64,000 nt of DNA from CAZTQN01 sp964615765. GTDB taxonomy: Bacteria > Planctomycetota > Phycisphaerae > Phycisphaerales > UBA1924. The notes under the pieces are model-generated. The model made no database searches. It saw only the letters and a program-made list of their open reading frames with translations, and was not told where the DNA came from. The stretch is from positions 124,001 to 188,000 of the forward strand of contig CAZTQN010000002.1 of NCBI GenBank assembly GCA_964615765.1, written 5' to 3'. This document shows, one piece after another, positions 1 to 10,641 of this stretch (position 1 is its first letter; every line of letters begins with the position of its first letter). Position numbers and translations under genes: made by a program.

Positions 1-368
1 TCGGCGCGGATGAGTTTGAGCGCGACGTCGCGGCGCGGGGAGTCCTGGCTGGCGCGGTAGACCACGCCCATGCCGCCGACGCCGAGTTCGGCGGTGATGG
101 TGAACGCGCCGATGCGTGTGCCGGGCGTGACGGGCGGGGGCGGCGGGGCCGGCGCGGCCCGGGCCCGCGGGCGGACGGCGGCGGCGAGTTCACGCTCGAG
201 CGCCGCGTCCTGGCGGGCCTGCTCCAGCGCTGCGGCGCAGGTGGGGCAGGCGGAGAGGTGCTGCGATTGGTCCGCGTCTGGCGGGACGCCGGCGGCGAGC
301 GCGTGCAGCGCGTCGAGCGCGATGCAGGCGGGGCTGGCGGCGGGCGTGCGCTCGGGCGGAGCGGGCAT
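1..368 (-). CDS. Serine/threonine protein kinase with N-terminal zinc-finger-like motif (partial)
   Basis: Only the first 122 residues lie in the window; the gene continues past position 1. From ATG at 368 the protein has a short N-terminal segment with an H-x3-C-x2-C motif (H37, C41, C44), the signature of zf-HC2 or ZAS anti-sigma zinc fingers. A Pro/Ala-rich linker follows (about residues 62-83), then the start of a Hanks-type kinase domain with glycine-rich loop GVGGMGVVY (96-104) and the ATP-binding lysine in VALKLI (K118). The family phosphorylates Ser/Thr in cytoplasmic or membrane signalling. It lies 57 bp downstream of an ECF sigma factor on the same strand, the planctomycete arrangement in which kinase and sigma factor act together. 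The catalytic loop, any membrane segment and the sensor domain are not visible. Confidence 0.85.
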   Translation of the reverse strand, partial: MPAPPERTPAASPACIALDALHALAAGVPPDADQSQHLSACPTCAAALEQARQDAALERELAAAVRPRARAAPAPPPPPVTPGTRIGAFTITAELGVGGMGVVYRASQDSPRRDVALKLIRA

Positions 369-425
369 GGGGCGTGGGGCGTGGGGCCGGGCGGGGGGCG
401 GGGCTGGAGGGGAGGGTGGTTGGAT

Positions 426-1022
426 TTACTCGTCGTCGTACGCGCTCTCGACGCGCGTGACGATCGAGCGCATGCGTTCGAGGCAGCGGCTCTTGGCGAG
501 GTAGACCTCCTGGGCCGTCATGCCGAGGGTCGCCGCGACCTCGGGCACGGGGATCTGCTGGAGGGCGACCATCTCGAAGGCCTTGAGGTTGGCGGGGTCG
601 AGGCGGTCGGAGGTGCGGAGCTGTTCGAGGGCGAGTCGGAGGATCTCGGCGCGGCGCTCGGCCTCCCAGGCGTCGGACCATTCGGCGTCGGTGCCTTCGG
701 GGGCGAGGGTGGTTTCCAGACGGGCCGGGCCGCGGGCGCGGAGGCGGTGCAGGTCGGCGATGGCGGTGCGGGCGATGCCGATGAGCCACTGGCGGAGGCG
801 GCCACGCTCGCGGTCGTAGCGCCCGGCCTGGTAGGCGCGGAAGAACGCGCCCATGGTTTCCTGGGCGGCGTCGGCGGCGTCTTCGTCGGAGAGGCCGGCG
901 CGGCGGGCGAGGCTGGTGATGATGGGTCGGTAGCGGGCGTCGATCTCGGCCCAGGCGGCGTCGTTCTGCGGGTCACGCAGGGAGGCCAGCAGCGTGGAGG
1001 TGGTGCGGGTGGCGTCGATCAT
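426..1022 (-). CDS. ECF-family RNA polymerase sigma factor (planctomycete, kinase-associated type)
   Basis: A 198-residue protein of typical ECF length. Sigma region 2 spans about residues 22-93, including the DAADAAQETMGAFF helix and a tryptophan-containing RLRQWLIGIARTAIADLHR segment. Region 4 spans about 140-190, with helix-turn-helix VPEVAATLGMTAQEVYLAKS. The linker is acidic and alanine-rich. It would direct RNA polymerase to a dedicated regulon. No anti-sigma gene is adjacent; the Ser/Thr kinase 57 bp downstream carries an anti-sigma-like HxxxCxxC motif and is the obvious candidate regulator. ATG at 1022 is the only start compatible with region 2. The upstream histidine kinase ends 54 bp away on the same strand, so co-transcription is possible. 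Confidence 0.9.
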   Translation of the reverse strand: MIDATRTTSTLLASLRDPQNDAAWAEIDARYRPIITSLARRAGLSDEDAADAAQETMGAFFRAYQAGRYDRERGRLRQWLIGIARTAIADLHRLRARGPARLETTLAPEGTDAEWSDAWEAERRAEILRLALEQLRTSDRLDPANLKAFEMVALQQIPVPEVAATLGMTAQEVYLAKSRCLERMRSIVTRVESAYDDE

Positions 1023-1076
1023 GACCGCGTCGGCGGGCCCGCTTGAGAGCGCGATCGCGGGGCGACGACGGGGAGT

Positions 1077-4285
<3,209 letters not shown>

Positions 4286-4289
<4 letters not shown>

Positions 4290-5284
4290 GGGGCCTGCTC
4301 CTGCGCGGGCACCCCGGTGAGGGCGGGGCGGGGAGTCTGTTCGAGGATGCGCTGGACAATCTGGTCGACGTGGCCGCCCGGACTCAGGAAGGCGGGCTGC
4401 TCGTGAAGGTCGACCAGGCGGAGCCCGTCGGAGAGAGCGGCGCGGAAGTCGGGGACGGAGATGCCCTGGCGACCGGCCATGAAGGCGTGGGCGGCGTCGG
4501 GGTCTTGATCGGCGAGGGCGCGGGCGGCGAAGAAGGCGCGGACGAAGGCGTTGATTTCGTCGGCGCGGAGGTCCGCCGCGGGGCCCTGCACGGCGAGCAC
4601 GTCGATGATCTCGTCGGGGATCTGCCGGGTGGAGAAGATCTCCGCGACGTTGCCCGTACCGAGCATGCGGACGGAGATGGGCGGGTAGGTGACGACGGCG
4701 TCGACCTCGCCCGCGGCGAGGGCTTCGGGCATGCGGTCCTGCTCGACATGGACGAGGCGGACCTGGTCACGTGGGATGTTGTTGAGTTCGAGGGCGCGGC
4801 GGAGGATGTACTCGTTCAGCGAGCCGGCCTCGACGGCGACGGCCCGGCCTCGGAGTGCGGCGACGGAATCGACGCCGCGGCGCGCGAGGATGACGTCGGC
4901 CCCGCACGAGGCGTCGGCGACGAGGACGGCGCGGGGGAGCTTGCCGGTGGATTGGTAGACCTGGGACAGTTCGATGAGCGTGCAGAACATCGCGTCGACC
5001 TGGCCGCGTTCGAAAGCGCGGCGGGAGTCGCCCAGCGAACCGAGTTCAACCAGGCGCACGCGGACGCCCTCGCGCTCGTACAGGCCGTGGTGGGCCGCGA
5101 GGGTGGCGAACTCGTACCCGGGCCAGGGGTTGATCGCGACGCGGAGGGGGGGCGTTTCGGTGGCGATCGGCCAGACGCGGACCGTGACCAACAGGCCGAC
5201 GATCAGCGCGAGCGCGAGCACGACGAGGCGGATGGGCGAGAACAGGCGGGCGGTATGGGTGGAACAGGGCCGATCTGTGGACAT
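4286..5284 (-). CDS. Periplasmic substrate-binding protein, NMT1/THI5 (SsuA-like) family
   Basis: A 332-residue protein with an N-terminal hydrophobic helix (about residues 12-33) that is either an uncleaved anchor or a signal peptide. The mature part begins LRVAINPWPGYEFATLAAHHGLYE, typical of the NMT1/SsuA-like type II binding-protein fold, with DAMFCTLIELSQVY and VDAVVTYPPIS blocks. The family binds small molecules such as sulfonates, nitrate/bicarbonate or pyrimidine precursors; the ligand here cannot be told. No ABC permease or ATPase is adjacent. The gene instead overlaps a hybrid histidine kinase, so it probably serves as a ligand sensor for that kinase. Start: ATG at 5284 is preferred over an upstream in-frame start that would add 63 non-conserved residues before the hydrophobic helix. 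Confidence 0.85.
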
Positions 5285-5439
5285 GGCGCACCCGCGAAAG
5301 GCGTACTCCCCTACTTGGGTTTCGGCGACCGGCGCGGCGTGATCGAGAGCGGGGGCACGGGGCGGGGAGGGATCCTCCCGGCAGGGGTCGGGCGTAAGGG
5401 CGGGTGAGCCGATAACCCGCGATGCGGCGAGTGGGGCAC

Positions 5440-5445
5440 TAGCCT
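5440..5445 (+). promoter_or_regulatory. Putative -10 box TAGCCT of purM
   Basis: TAGCCT ends 8 nt before the purM ATG at 5454, and no Shine-Dalgarno is present. A transcript started from it would be leaderless or nearly so. No clear -35 was found. It matches the TANNCT pattern seen before several other starts in the window. Confidence 0.5.
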
Positions 5446-5453
5446 TGGCCACG

Positions 5454-6656
5454 ATGCCACCGCCGAACGCCACCAGCCAGAAGACCGGGATGACCTACGC
5501 CGCCGCGGGCGTGAACCTTGAGGACAAGGACGCGTTCACGGAGTCGCTCGGCGCCATCATGCGGCGGACCCACGGGCCACGCGTGATCGACAACCCGGGC
5601 GGGTTCGCCGGGCTGTTCCGCCTGGACTTCAACCAGCGGCTGTTCCAGCGGAACTACAAGGACCCGGTGCTGGTCGCGTGCACCGACGGCGTGGGCACGA
5701 AGCTCAAACTCGCCCAGCAGATGGGCGTGTACGACACCATCGGGATCGACCTGGTGGCGATGAACGTGAACGACATGGTCGTGCAGGGGGCCGAGCCGCT
5801 GCTGTTCCTGGATTACATCGCCGTCGGCAAAGTGGACCGGGCGATGCTGACGGCGATCGTGAAGGGGATCGCGGACGGGTGCGTGCAGTCGGGGTGTGCG
5901 CTGATCGGCGGGGAGACGGCGGAAATGCCGGACGTGTACGCGCCGGGGGACTTTGACCTGGCCGGGTTCGCCGTGGGCGTGGTGGAACTGGCGCGGGCGA
6001 GCGACCCGACGCGCGTGGAGAAGGGGGACATCGTGCTCGGCGTCGCGTCGAGCGGGATCCATTCCAACGGGTACTCGCTGGTGCGCAAGGTGGTGCAGTC
6101 GGCGGGGCTGGATCTGAACGCGGTGTACGAGGAACTGCTGCCCGGGCGTCGCGCGGGCAAGGGGAACGGGCGCGCGGGCGGGAAGGGGCGGGCCGGGGCG
6201 GGGTCGCGCAAGAAGAAGAGCCCCGCCGGAGCGGCGAGCGCCGGCGAGGACACGACGCCGACGCTAGGGCGCGTGCTGCTGACGCCGACGCGGATCTACG
6301 CCGGGACGATCACGCGGCTTTTGCGGCAGTACAAGGTCAAGAAGGTGATCACGGGGATGGCGCACATCACGGGCAGCGGGATGGCGGGCAACCTGTGCCG
6401 GGCGCTGCACCCGGGCGTGGACGCGGTGGTGGACACGGCGTCGTGGCCGGTCTTGCCGGTGTTCTCGTTTCTGCAGAAGCACGGGCGCATCGACGAGGCG
6501 GAGATGCGCCGGGTGTTCAACATGGGGATCGGGTACACGCTGATCGTGCGGCCGAAGTTCGCCGCGGCGGTGAAGGAGAAGCTCGAGAAGCTCGGCGAAA
6601 CGGTGTACGTAATCGGGCGGATCGAGAAGGGCAAGGGCGACGTGCGAGAGGTGTGA
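5454..6656 (+). CDS. purM: Phosphoribosylformylglycinamidine cyclo-ligase (AIR synthetase)
   Basis: Catalyses ATP-dependent ring closure of FGAM to AIR, step 5 of de novo purine synthesis, in the cytosol. The 400-residue protein carries the PurM signature blocks: MTYAAAGVNLEDKD near the N-terminus, DGVGTKLKLA, GIDLVAMNVNDMVVQGAEPL, CALIGGETAEMPDVY, GIHSNGYSLVRKV and ITGSGMAGNLCRAL. The family is usually about 345 residues. The excess lies in a Gly/Lys/Arg/Ala-rich insertion (about residues 226-268, GRRAGKGNGRAGGKGRAGAG onward) inside the second half, probably a disordered surface loop. The ATG at 5454 is preferred to the TTG three codons upstream. The stop is 7 bp from the convergent gene that follows. 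No other purine gene is adjacent. Confidence 0.96.
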   Translation: MPPPNATSQKTGMTYAAAGVNLEDKDAFTESLGAIMRRTHGPRVIDNPGGFAGLFRLDFNQRLFQRNYKDPVLVACTDGVGTKLKLAQQMGVYDTIGIDLVAMNVNDMVVQGAEPLLFLDYIAVGKVDRAMLTAIVKGIADGCVQSGCALIGGETAEMPDVYAPGDFDLAGFAVGVVELARASDPTRVEKGDIVLGVASSGIHSNGYSLVRKVVQSAGLDLNAVYEELLPGRRAGKGNGRAGGKGRAGAGSRKKKSPAGAASAGEDTTPTLGRVLLTPTRIYAGTITRLLRQYKVKKVITGMAHITGSGMAGNLCRALHPGVDAVVDTASWPVLPVFSFLQKHGRIDEAEMRRVFNMGIGYTLIVRPKFAAAVKEKLEKLGETVYVIGRIEKGKGDVREV

Positions 6657-6667
6657 GCGGCGCTCAC
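6653..6667. terminator. Small hairpin spanning the stops of two convergent genes
   Basis: GTGAGC-GGC-GCTCAC forms a perfect 6-bp stem with a 3-nt loop and covers both the purM TGA and the TGA of the opposite-strand gene. No T-run follows on either strand. It may act as a bidirectional terminator, but it is short. Confidence 0.35.
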
Positions 6668-7656
6668 GGGCAGCCGGCGAACCAGTCGGTCAGGAAGTCG
6701 AAGATGTCCTGCACGCTCAGGGCGCCGGAGCGGTCGTAATCGGCGCGGCAGCAGATGCGTTCGGTGCACGCGGTCGCGGGGCCGATCCAGCGGTTGCCGG
6801 CAGCCTGGCAGTCGGCCCGGGTGGTGACGGTGCACCCGCTGGCGCCGGCGCAGCAGGCGCCGGTGGCGGTGATGCAGGTGTTGGGCGAGCAGGTCGAGCC
6901 GACGAAGGTGTACGCGTCGAACTGTGAGCAGGCGAAGAACCCGATGACGACGCACCCGCCGGTGTAGAACCCGCAGCACCCGGCGGGATCGCAGGGGTTG
7001 GTGGGCGCGCAGGTGTTCGCGCCGGGGTAGGGCAAGCCGCCCTGGAAGCGGCAGCCGTCGGGGCTGAGCAGGGTGCACTGGTCGTTGGCGAAGCAGCAAG
7101 CCCCGATCTGGCAGGCGGAGGGCGAGCAGGCGACGCCGGCGCCCTGGTACGCGCCCAAGGCGGCGTTGCAATCAAGCTGGGTCAGGATCGAGCAGATGGT
7201 GCCGAAGCGGCAGCACGCGCCGGCGGGGCAGGTGCCGTCGGATGGGTTGCAGACTCGGTTGATCGCCCAAACGCCGGACCCGCACTGGGCTTCGGTGGTG
7301 ATGAAGCACTGCAGACCAGAGCAGCAGGCGCCGGTGGGCTGGCTGCACGCGCTTGGCCCGCAGGCGGTGAGGCTGGAGTTGAACTCCCCGCCGTTGAGGA
7401 GGCAGGCGTTCTCGGTTTGCAGTGTGCAGAACGAGCCCCCGAGACAGCAGACACGGAGGTTCAGGCACGCGGTGGGCGTGCAGGCGGGCACGACGGAGCC
7501 CTGCCACGAAGCCCCGAGGCTAAGGCAGGTGGGCTGATCCGCAACGACGCACCCGCCGGAGGGCAGGCAGCACGCCCCCTGGCCGAACGCGGCGGGGGCG
7601 GGGAGCGTGAGCATGGCGAGGACGCAGGCCAGGAACGAGAGGACGCCGCGACGCAT
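6664..7656 (-). CDS. Secreted cysteine-repeat protein with C-terminal dockerin-like tail
   Basis: A 330-residue exported protein. Residues 1-25 are a signal peptide (MRRGVLSFLACVLAMLTLPA, then AFGQ). The mature protein is seven repeats of about 40 residues, each opening with GACC (or VCC/GCC) and holding about six cysteines in the pattern CC-x5-8-C-x7-9-C-x12-16-C-x4-C, suggesting intra-repeat disulfides or metal binding. The last 30 residues, CCRADYDRSGALSVQDIFDF then LTDWFAGCP, resemble half a type I dockerin (D-x-D-x-S-G) bracketed by cysteines. I recall this as a 'GC-type dockerin' tail of Phycisphaerae proteins; the name should be checked. The same tail is on the protein at 57013-58098. 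Shine-Dalgarno GGAGAT lies 8 nt before ATG 7656. Function is unknown; surface attachment is likely. Confidence 0.85.
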   Translation of the reverse strand: MRRGVLSFLACVLAMLTLPAPAAFGQGACCLPSGGCVVADQPTCLSLGASWQGSVVPACTPTACLNLRVCCLGGSFCTLQTENACLLNGGEFNSSLTACGPSACSQPTGACCSGLQCFITTEAQCGSGVWAINRVCNPSDGTCPAGACCRFGTICSILTQLDCNAALGAYQGAGVACSPSACQIGACCFANDQCTLLSPDGCRFQGGLPYPGANTCAPTNPCDPAGCCGFYTGGCVVIGFFACSQFDAYTFVGSTCSPNTCITATGACCAGASGCTVTTRADCQAAGNRWIGPATACTERICCRADYDRSGALSVQDIFDFLTDWFAGCP

Positions 7657-7757
7657 GGACGATCTCCGTGAGCGGAACTGGGCTCGAACTCAGGAGATCA
7701 TCGGTTCAGGCGAGTCGCGGCGTTCACGCGCCGGTCCGAGAACCGAGGGCCTTGCGC

Positions 7758-8579
7758 TTACTGCACGACCGGCTCGGTCCAGGAGTACAGGATCTTGGTG
7801 TAAGCGTCTTCCTGGGAGACGGAGGCGGCGTGCTGATCCATGAAGAGCACGTTGCTGCCGCTGTCGTGCCGACGGGCTTCGCGGACGGGTCGGGCGTACT
7901 GCGGCGGGATGGTCGCGAGCGTGTTGAACAGCGCGGGGGCGCCGGCGTTGGCGACGCGGCCCTTGAGCAGGGGCGAGTCGTTGACGACCAGGTTGTGGGC
8001 CCGGGCGTTGAAGAAGGTGCAGTCGGCGTAGAGCAGCGTCTGCGTGGGGTAGGAATAGGCGGCGACGTTGTTGTTGAAGAGCTGGCGCTCGGCCTCGGTA
8101 ACGGGGTTGATGCCGGTCATGTTGTTGATGCCGTAGCTGTAGCGGATCTTGCTCTCGTACGCCCGGCCGTAGAGATCGCCGAGGCCCAGGCCGTTGGGGT
8201 CGTTGCCGGCGGCGTCGCCGATGACGTACTCGCGGACGGGCTCGCGATCCTCGGGGCATGCGAGGACTTCGAGCGAGCGGGCGTCGGATTGCAGGATGGT
8301 GCGGGAGGGGCGGAAGGCGTTGAAGATGCTCCCGCCGCCGGTTGCGGCGTTGTCGCGGACGGGGAAGAGGTCCTTGTTGTCATTGAGATAGCACTGCGCG
8401 AGCTGGCCCATGGAGCGAACGTTCGCGAGGCACTTGACCGATCGGGCGCTGGCGCGGGCCTTGCCGAGCGCGGGGAGGAGGATGCCGATGAGCAGCGCGA
8501 TGATCGCGATGACGACCAGCAGTTCGATAAGCGTGAACGCGCGAGCGCGCGGACGGGAGAAGAAACGGGTCGGACGCAT
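7758..8579 (-). CDS. Prepilin-type N-terminal cleavage/methylation protein (DUF1559-like)
   Basis: A 273-residue protein with a class III signal: basic leader MRPTRFFSRPRARA, prepilin peptidase site before FTLIELLVVIAIIALLIGIL, and glutamate at +5 of the mature pilin helix. The helix continues LLPALGKARASARSVKCLANVRSMGQ, the form seen in planctomycete H-X9-DG prepilins. Near the C-terminus HDSGSNVLFMDQHAASV matches the 'H-X9-DG' processing motif with Q in place of G. Such proteins are highly multiplied in Planctomycetota and their role is not well defined. ATG at 8579 fits the leader; the longer in-frame start adds 18 unlikely residues. It stands alone, 101 bp upstream of the Cys-repeat gene on the same strand. 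Confidence 0.9.
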   Translation of the reverse strand: MRPTRFFSRPRARAFTLIELLVVIAIIALLIGILLPALGKARASARSVKCLANVRSMGQLAQCYLNDNKDLFPVRDNAATGGGSIFNAFRPSRTILQSDARSLEVLACPEDREPVREYVIGDAAGNDPNGLGLGDLYGRAYESKIRYSYGINNMTGINPVTEAERQLFNNNVAAYSYPTQTLLYADCTFFNARAHNLVVNDSPLLKGRVANAGAPALFNTLATIPPQYARPVREARRHDSGSNVLFMDQHAASVSQEDAYTKILYSWTEPVVQ

Positions 8580-8850
8580 TGATGGGTCGCGGCGAAAGGA
8601 GCAGGCCTTTGACGGCGGGCCGGGCTGGAACAAGCCGCGGGCGCGTCGCCGGAACTGGCCGCTCGAGTGATGGGTGAGCGCAGGAACGGGCGTCGATCAA
8701 TCCGCCGCGAACGTGGCGTGGCCAAGCCCGGGGCGGTCGATCAGCACGGGCTTTGAGAGGGGCCGCGGTGGCGGGGGGCGGGGGGGGTGAGCGTCGGGGC
8801 TCAGCCATGCGCCGCCACGATCATGGGGCGGCGCGGGTGCGGCGCGGCGT
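8580..8850. other. Gene-free interval, no recognisable element
   Basis: This is the first part of the divergent spacer between the prepilin gene and hisS. It contains a G-rich tract (about 8765-8788) and no convincing ORF, RNA or promoter that I can see. Confidence 0.5.
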
Positions 8851-8943
8851 CAACAGCGTGTACAACAGAAACAACAACACATGATGTTGGCGCGGCGGCT
8901 CATGAGAAGCAGAATATGCCGCGGGTGTTGACAAAAGCAACAC
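8851..8943. promoter_or_regulatory. Cluster of CAACA/TGTTG half-sites upstream of hisS
   Basis: Seven copies of CAACA or its complement TGTTG lie within 93 bp (starts at 8851, 8863, 8872, 8875, 8885, 8926, 8938). They include CAACA-N5-TGTTG (8875-8889) and the perfect inverted repeat GTGTTG-N7-CAACAC (8925-8943), which contains a TTGACA. The segment is much less GC-rich than its surroundings. It may be an operator array in the divergent spacer; no regulator is identified. Confidence 0.4.
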
Positions 8944-9077
8944 GGCCAGCGGGCAAATCCTACGTGTTTTGAACGACCGCGCCGGGGTCCAGCGCGTTCT
9001 CTGGTGATCAGGGGCGGCGGGCGCTGGTGGCGGAGCCCGCCCCGGAGAGCGATGCGAGGCCCGCGGCGGGCGACGCA

Positions 9078-9083
9078 TACGCT
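9078..9083 (+). promoter_or_regulatory. Putative -10 box TACGCT of hisS
   Basis: TACGCT ends 7 nt before the hisS ATG at 9091. There is no Shine-Dalgarno between them, consistent with a leaderless or near-leaderless mRNA. No -35 consensus was found 16-18 nt upstream. Confidence 0.45.
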
Positions 9084-9090
9084 GGTCGCG

Positions 9091-10590
9091 ATGAACCAGA
9101 CCCGTGGACAAGATGGCGCGAGCGAGCAGGGCGGCGGGCGGGGCGGCCAGGGCGGGTCGGGGGGGCCGGGGGGGCGCGAGGGCGCGAAGCCCGGCGTGAA
9201 GGCGCCGACGCAGCCGCCGACGGGTTTGCGCGACCTGTACCCGGCGGACCTGAACCGGCTGCGGTACATCCAGGACGCGTGGCGGCGGGTGTCGATCAAC
9301 CACGGGTTCGAGGAGATCGACGGGCCGACGTTCGAGGACGCGGACCTGTACGCCGTCAAGAGCGGCGAGGGGATCCTGAACGAAGTGTTCGGCGTGTTCA
9401 GCGGGAAGAGCCCGGAGGAGCGGGCGCGGCTTGGCGCGGGCGGGAACGCGCCGTTCGCGCTGCGCCCGGAGTTCACGCCGACGCTGGCGCGGATGTACGC
9501 GGCCCGAGCGGGCGCGCTGGCGAAGCCGACGAAGTGGTTCTGGACGCAGAACTGCTTCCGGGCCGAGCGGCCGCAGCGGGGGCGGCTGCGGGAGTTTTAT
9601 CAGTGGAACTGTGACATCATTGGGCTGGAGTCGACCGACCCGGAAGCGGAAGCGCGGGCCGATGCAGAGTGCATTGCGACGTGTGTGGGGCTCTTGGAAT
9701 CACTTGGACTGAGCGCGAACTCGGTGAAGGTCGGTTTCAGTGATCGCCTTGTGCTTCAAGGCTTGTTGGCGATGGCCGATGTGAGCCCCGAAAACACTTC
9801 CGAGGCGCTGGCACTGCTCGACCGAAAAGGCAAAGGCACAACGGCGGAGTTTGAGTCTCATGCCAAAACGGTCGGACTTTCTGTCGACCTTTGGTACAAC
9901 AATATGGAAAAGCTCGGGGGGGCACTAAGGCAGGGCGAACTCAGAATTATGGACACCCGGGGTCGCGCAGTTTCTCTCGAGCGACTTCACTCGCTTAAGC
10001 GGCAACTTGCTATTGCAGGACTCCGGGATTGGTGTGTGTTTGATGAATCCATCGTCCGCGGCCTCGCCTACTACACCGGCATGGTCTTCGAGGTCCACGA
10101 AGTCTCCGGCGCCGAGCGCGCGATCGCCGGCGGCGGGCGGTATGACGGGCTCATCGAGCTGTTCGGCGGCCCCCCCACTCCCGCCGTGGGCTTTGGGATG
10201 GGCGATGTGGTGCTGTCGAACCTGCTGGTGGACAAGGGGCTGATGCCGAGCGATGACGAGATCGCGGCGCGCTTGGGGCAGCGGCCCGATGTGGTGGTGA
10301 TCTCCAACGGCACGCCGGAGGCGGATGCGCAGGTCGGGCCGATGCTGGCGGCGCTGCGGGCGCCGACGCCGGGGTCGGGCGGGCGGGACCGCTTCGGTCT
10401 GCACGCGCGGCGGTCGTACAAGACGACGAAGAACGTGGGCAAACTGATTCAGGACGCCGCGAAGATGCGGGCGCGGTTCTGTTTGATCATCGAGTCGGCG
10501 ACGCAGGCGCAGCTCAAGGACATGGACACCGGCACGCAGGTCGCGGTGGATGTCGGGAACGTCGGCGAGCTGCGCCGGGCGCTTCTGTGA
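9091..10590 (+). CDS. hisS: Histidyl-tRNA synthetase
   Basis: A class II aminoacyl-tRNA synthetase that charges tRNA-His in the cytosol. Visible signatures are GLRDLYPADLNRLRYI at the N-terminal core, motif 2 (FALRPEFTPTLARMYAARAG, then NCFRAERPQRGRLREFYQWN), the HisA region RGLAYYTGMVFEV, and motif 3 with GGRYDGLIELFGG and AVGFGMGDV. A C-terminal anticodon-binding domain follows (about 410-499). It is 499 residues against a usual 420-450; much of the excess is a Gly-rich, probably disordered N-terminal tail (residues about 8-30). The ATG at 9091 is chosen over an upstream GTG because of the core start and the nearby -10. The central insertion-domain region (about 9660-10070) has clearly lower GC and different codon choice than both flanks, suggesting a recombined segment. 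Confidence 0.96.
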   Translation: MNQTRGQDGASEQGGGRGGQGGSGGPGGREGAKPGVKAPTQPPTGLRDLYPADLNRLRYIQDAWRRVSINHGFEEIDGPTFEDADLYAVKSGEGILNEVFGVFSGKSPEERARLGAGGNAPFALRPEFTPTLARMYAARAGALAKPTKWFWTQNCFRAERPQRGRLREFYQWNCDIIGLESTDPEAEARADAECIATCVGLLESLGLSANSVKVGFSDRLVLQGLLAMADVSPENTSEALALLDRKGKGTTAEFESHAKTVGLSVDLWYNNMEKLGGALRQGELRIMDTRGRAVSLERLHSLKRQLAIAGLRDWCVFDESIVRGLAYYTGMVFEVHEVSGAERAIAGGGRYDGLIELFGGPPTPAVGFGMGDVVLSNLLVDKGLMPSDDEIAARLGQRPDVVVISNGTPEADAQVGPMLAALRAPTPGSGGRDRFGLHARRSYKTTKNVGKLIQDAAKMRARFCLIIESATQAQLKDMDTGTQVAVDVGNVGELRRALL

Positions 10591-10604
10591 ACGCGGCTCG
10601 CATC

Positions 10605-10627
10605 GGCACGCCGCGGAGCGGCGTGCC
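10605..10627. terminator. Bidirectional hairpin terminator after hisS
   Basis: GGCACGCCGC-gga-GCGGCGTGCC is a perfect 10-bp GC-rich stem with a 3-nt loop. It lies between convergent hisS (stop 10590) and the minus-strand gene ending at 10642. No poly-T follows. Confidence 0.6.
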
Positions 10628-10641
10628 ACCCTGGGCGCCGA

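Noticed and set aside
8928..8966. TTGACA at 8928-8933 as the -35 box of hisS
   Set aside because: No acceptable -10 lies 16-18 nt downstream, and the box is over 150 nt from the start; it sits inside an inverted repeat.
8787..8972. 61-codon + frame in the hisS upstream spacer
   Set aside because: Composition is irregular, there is no ribosome site, and the frame crosses the half-site cluster.
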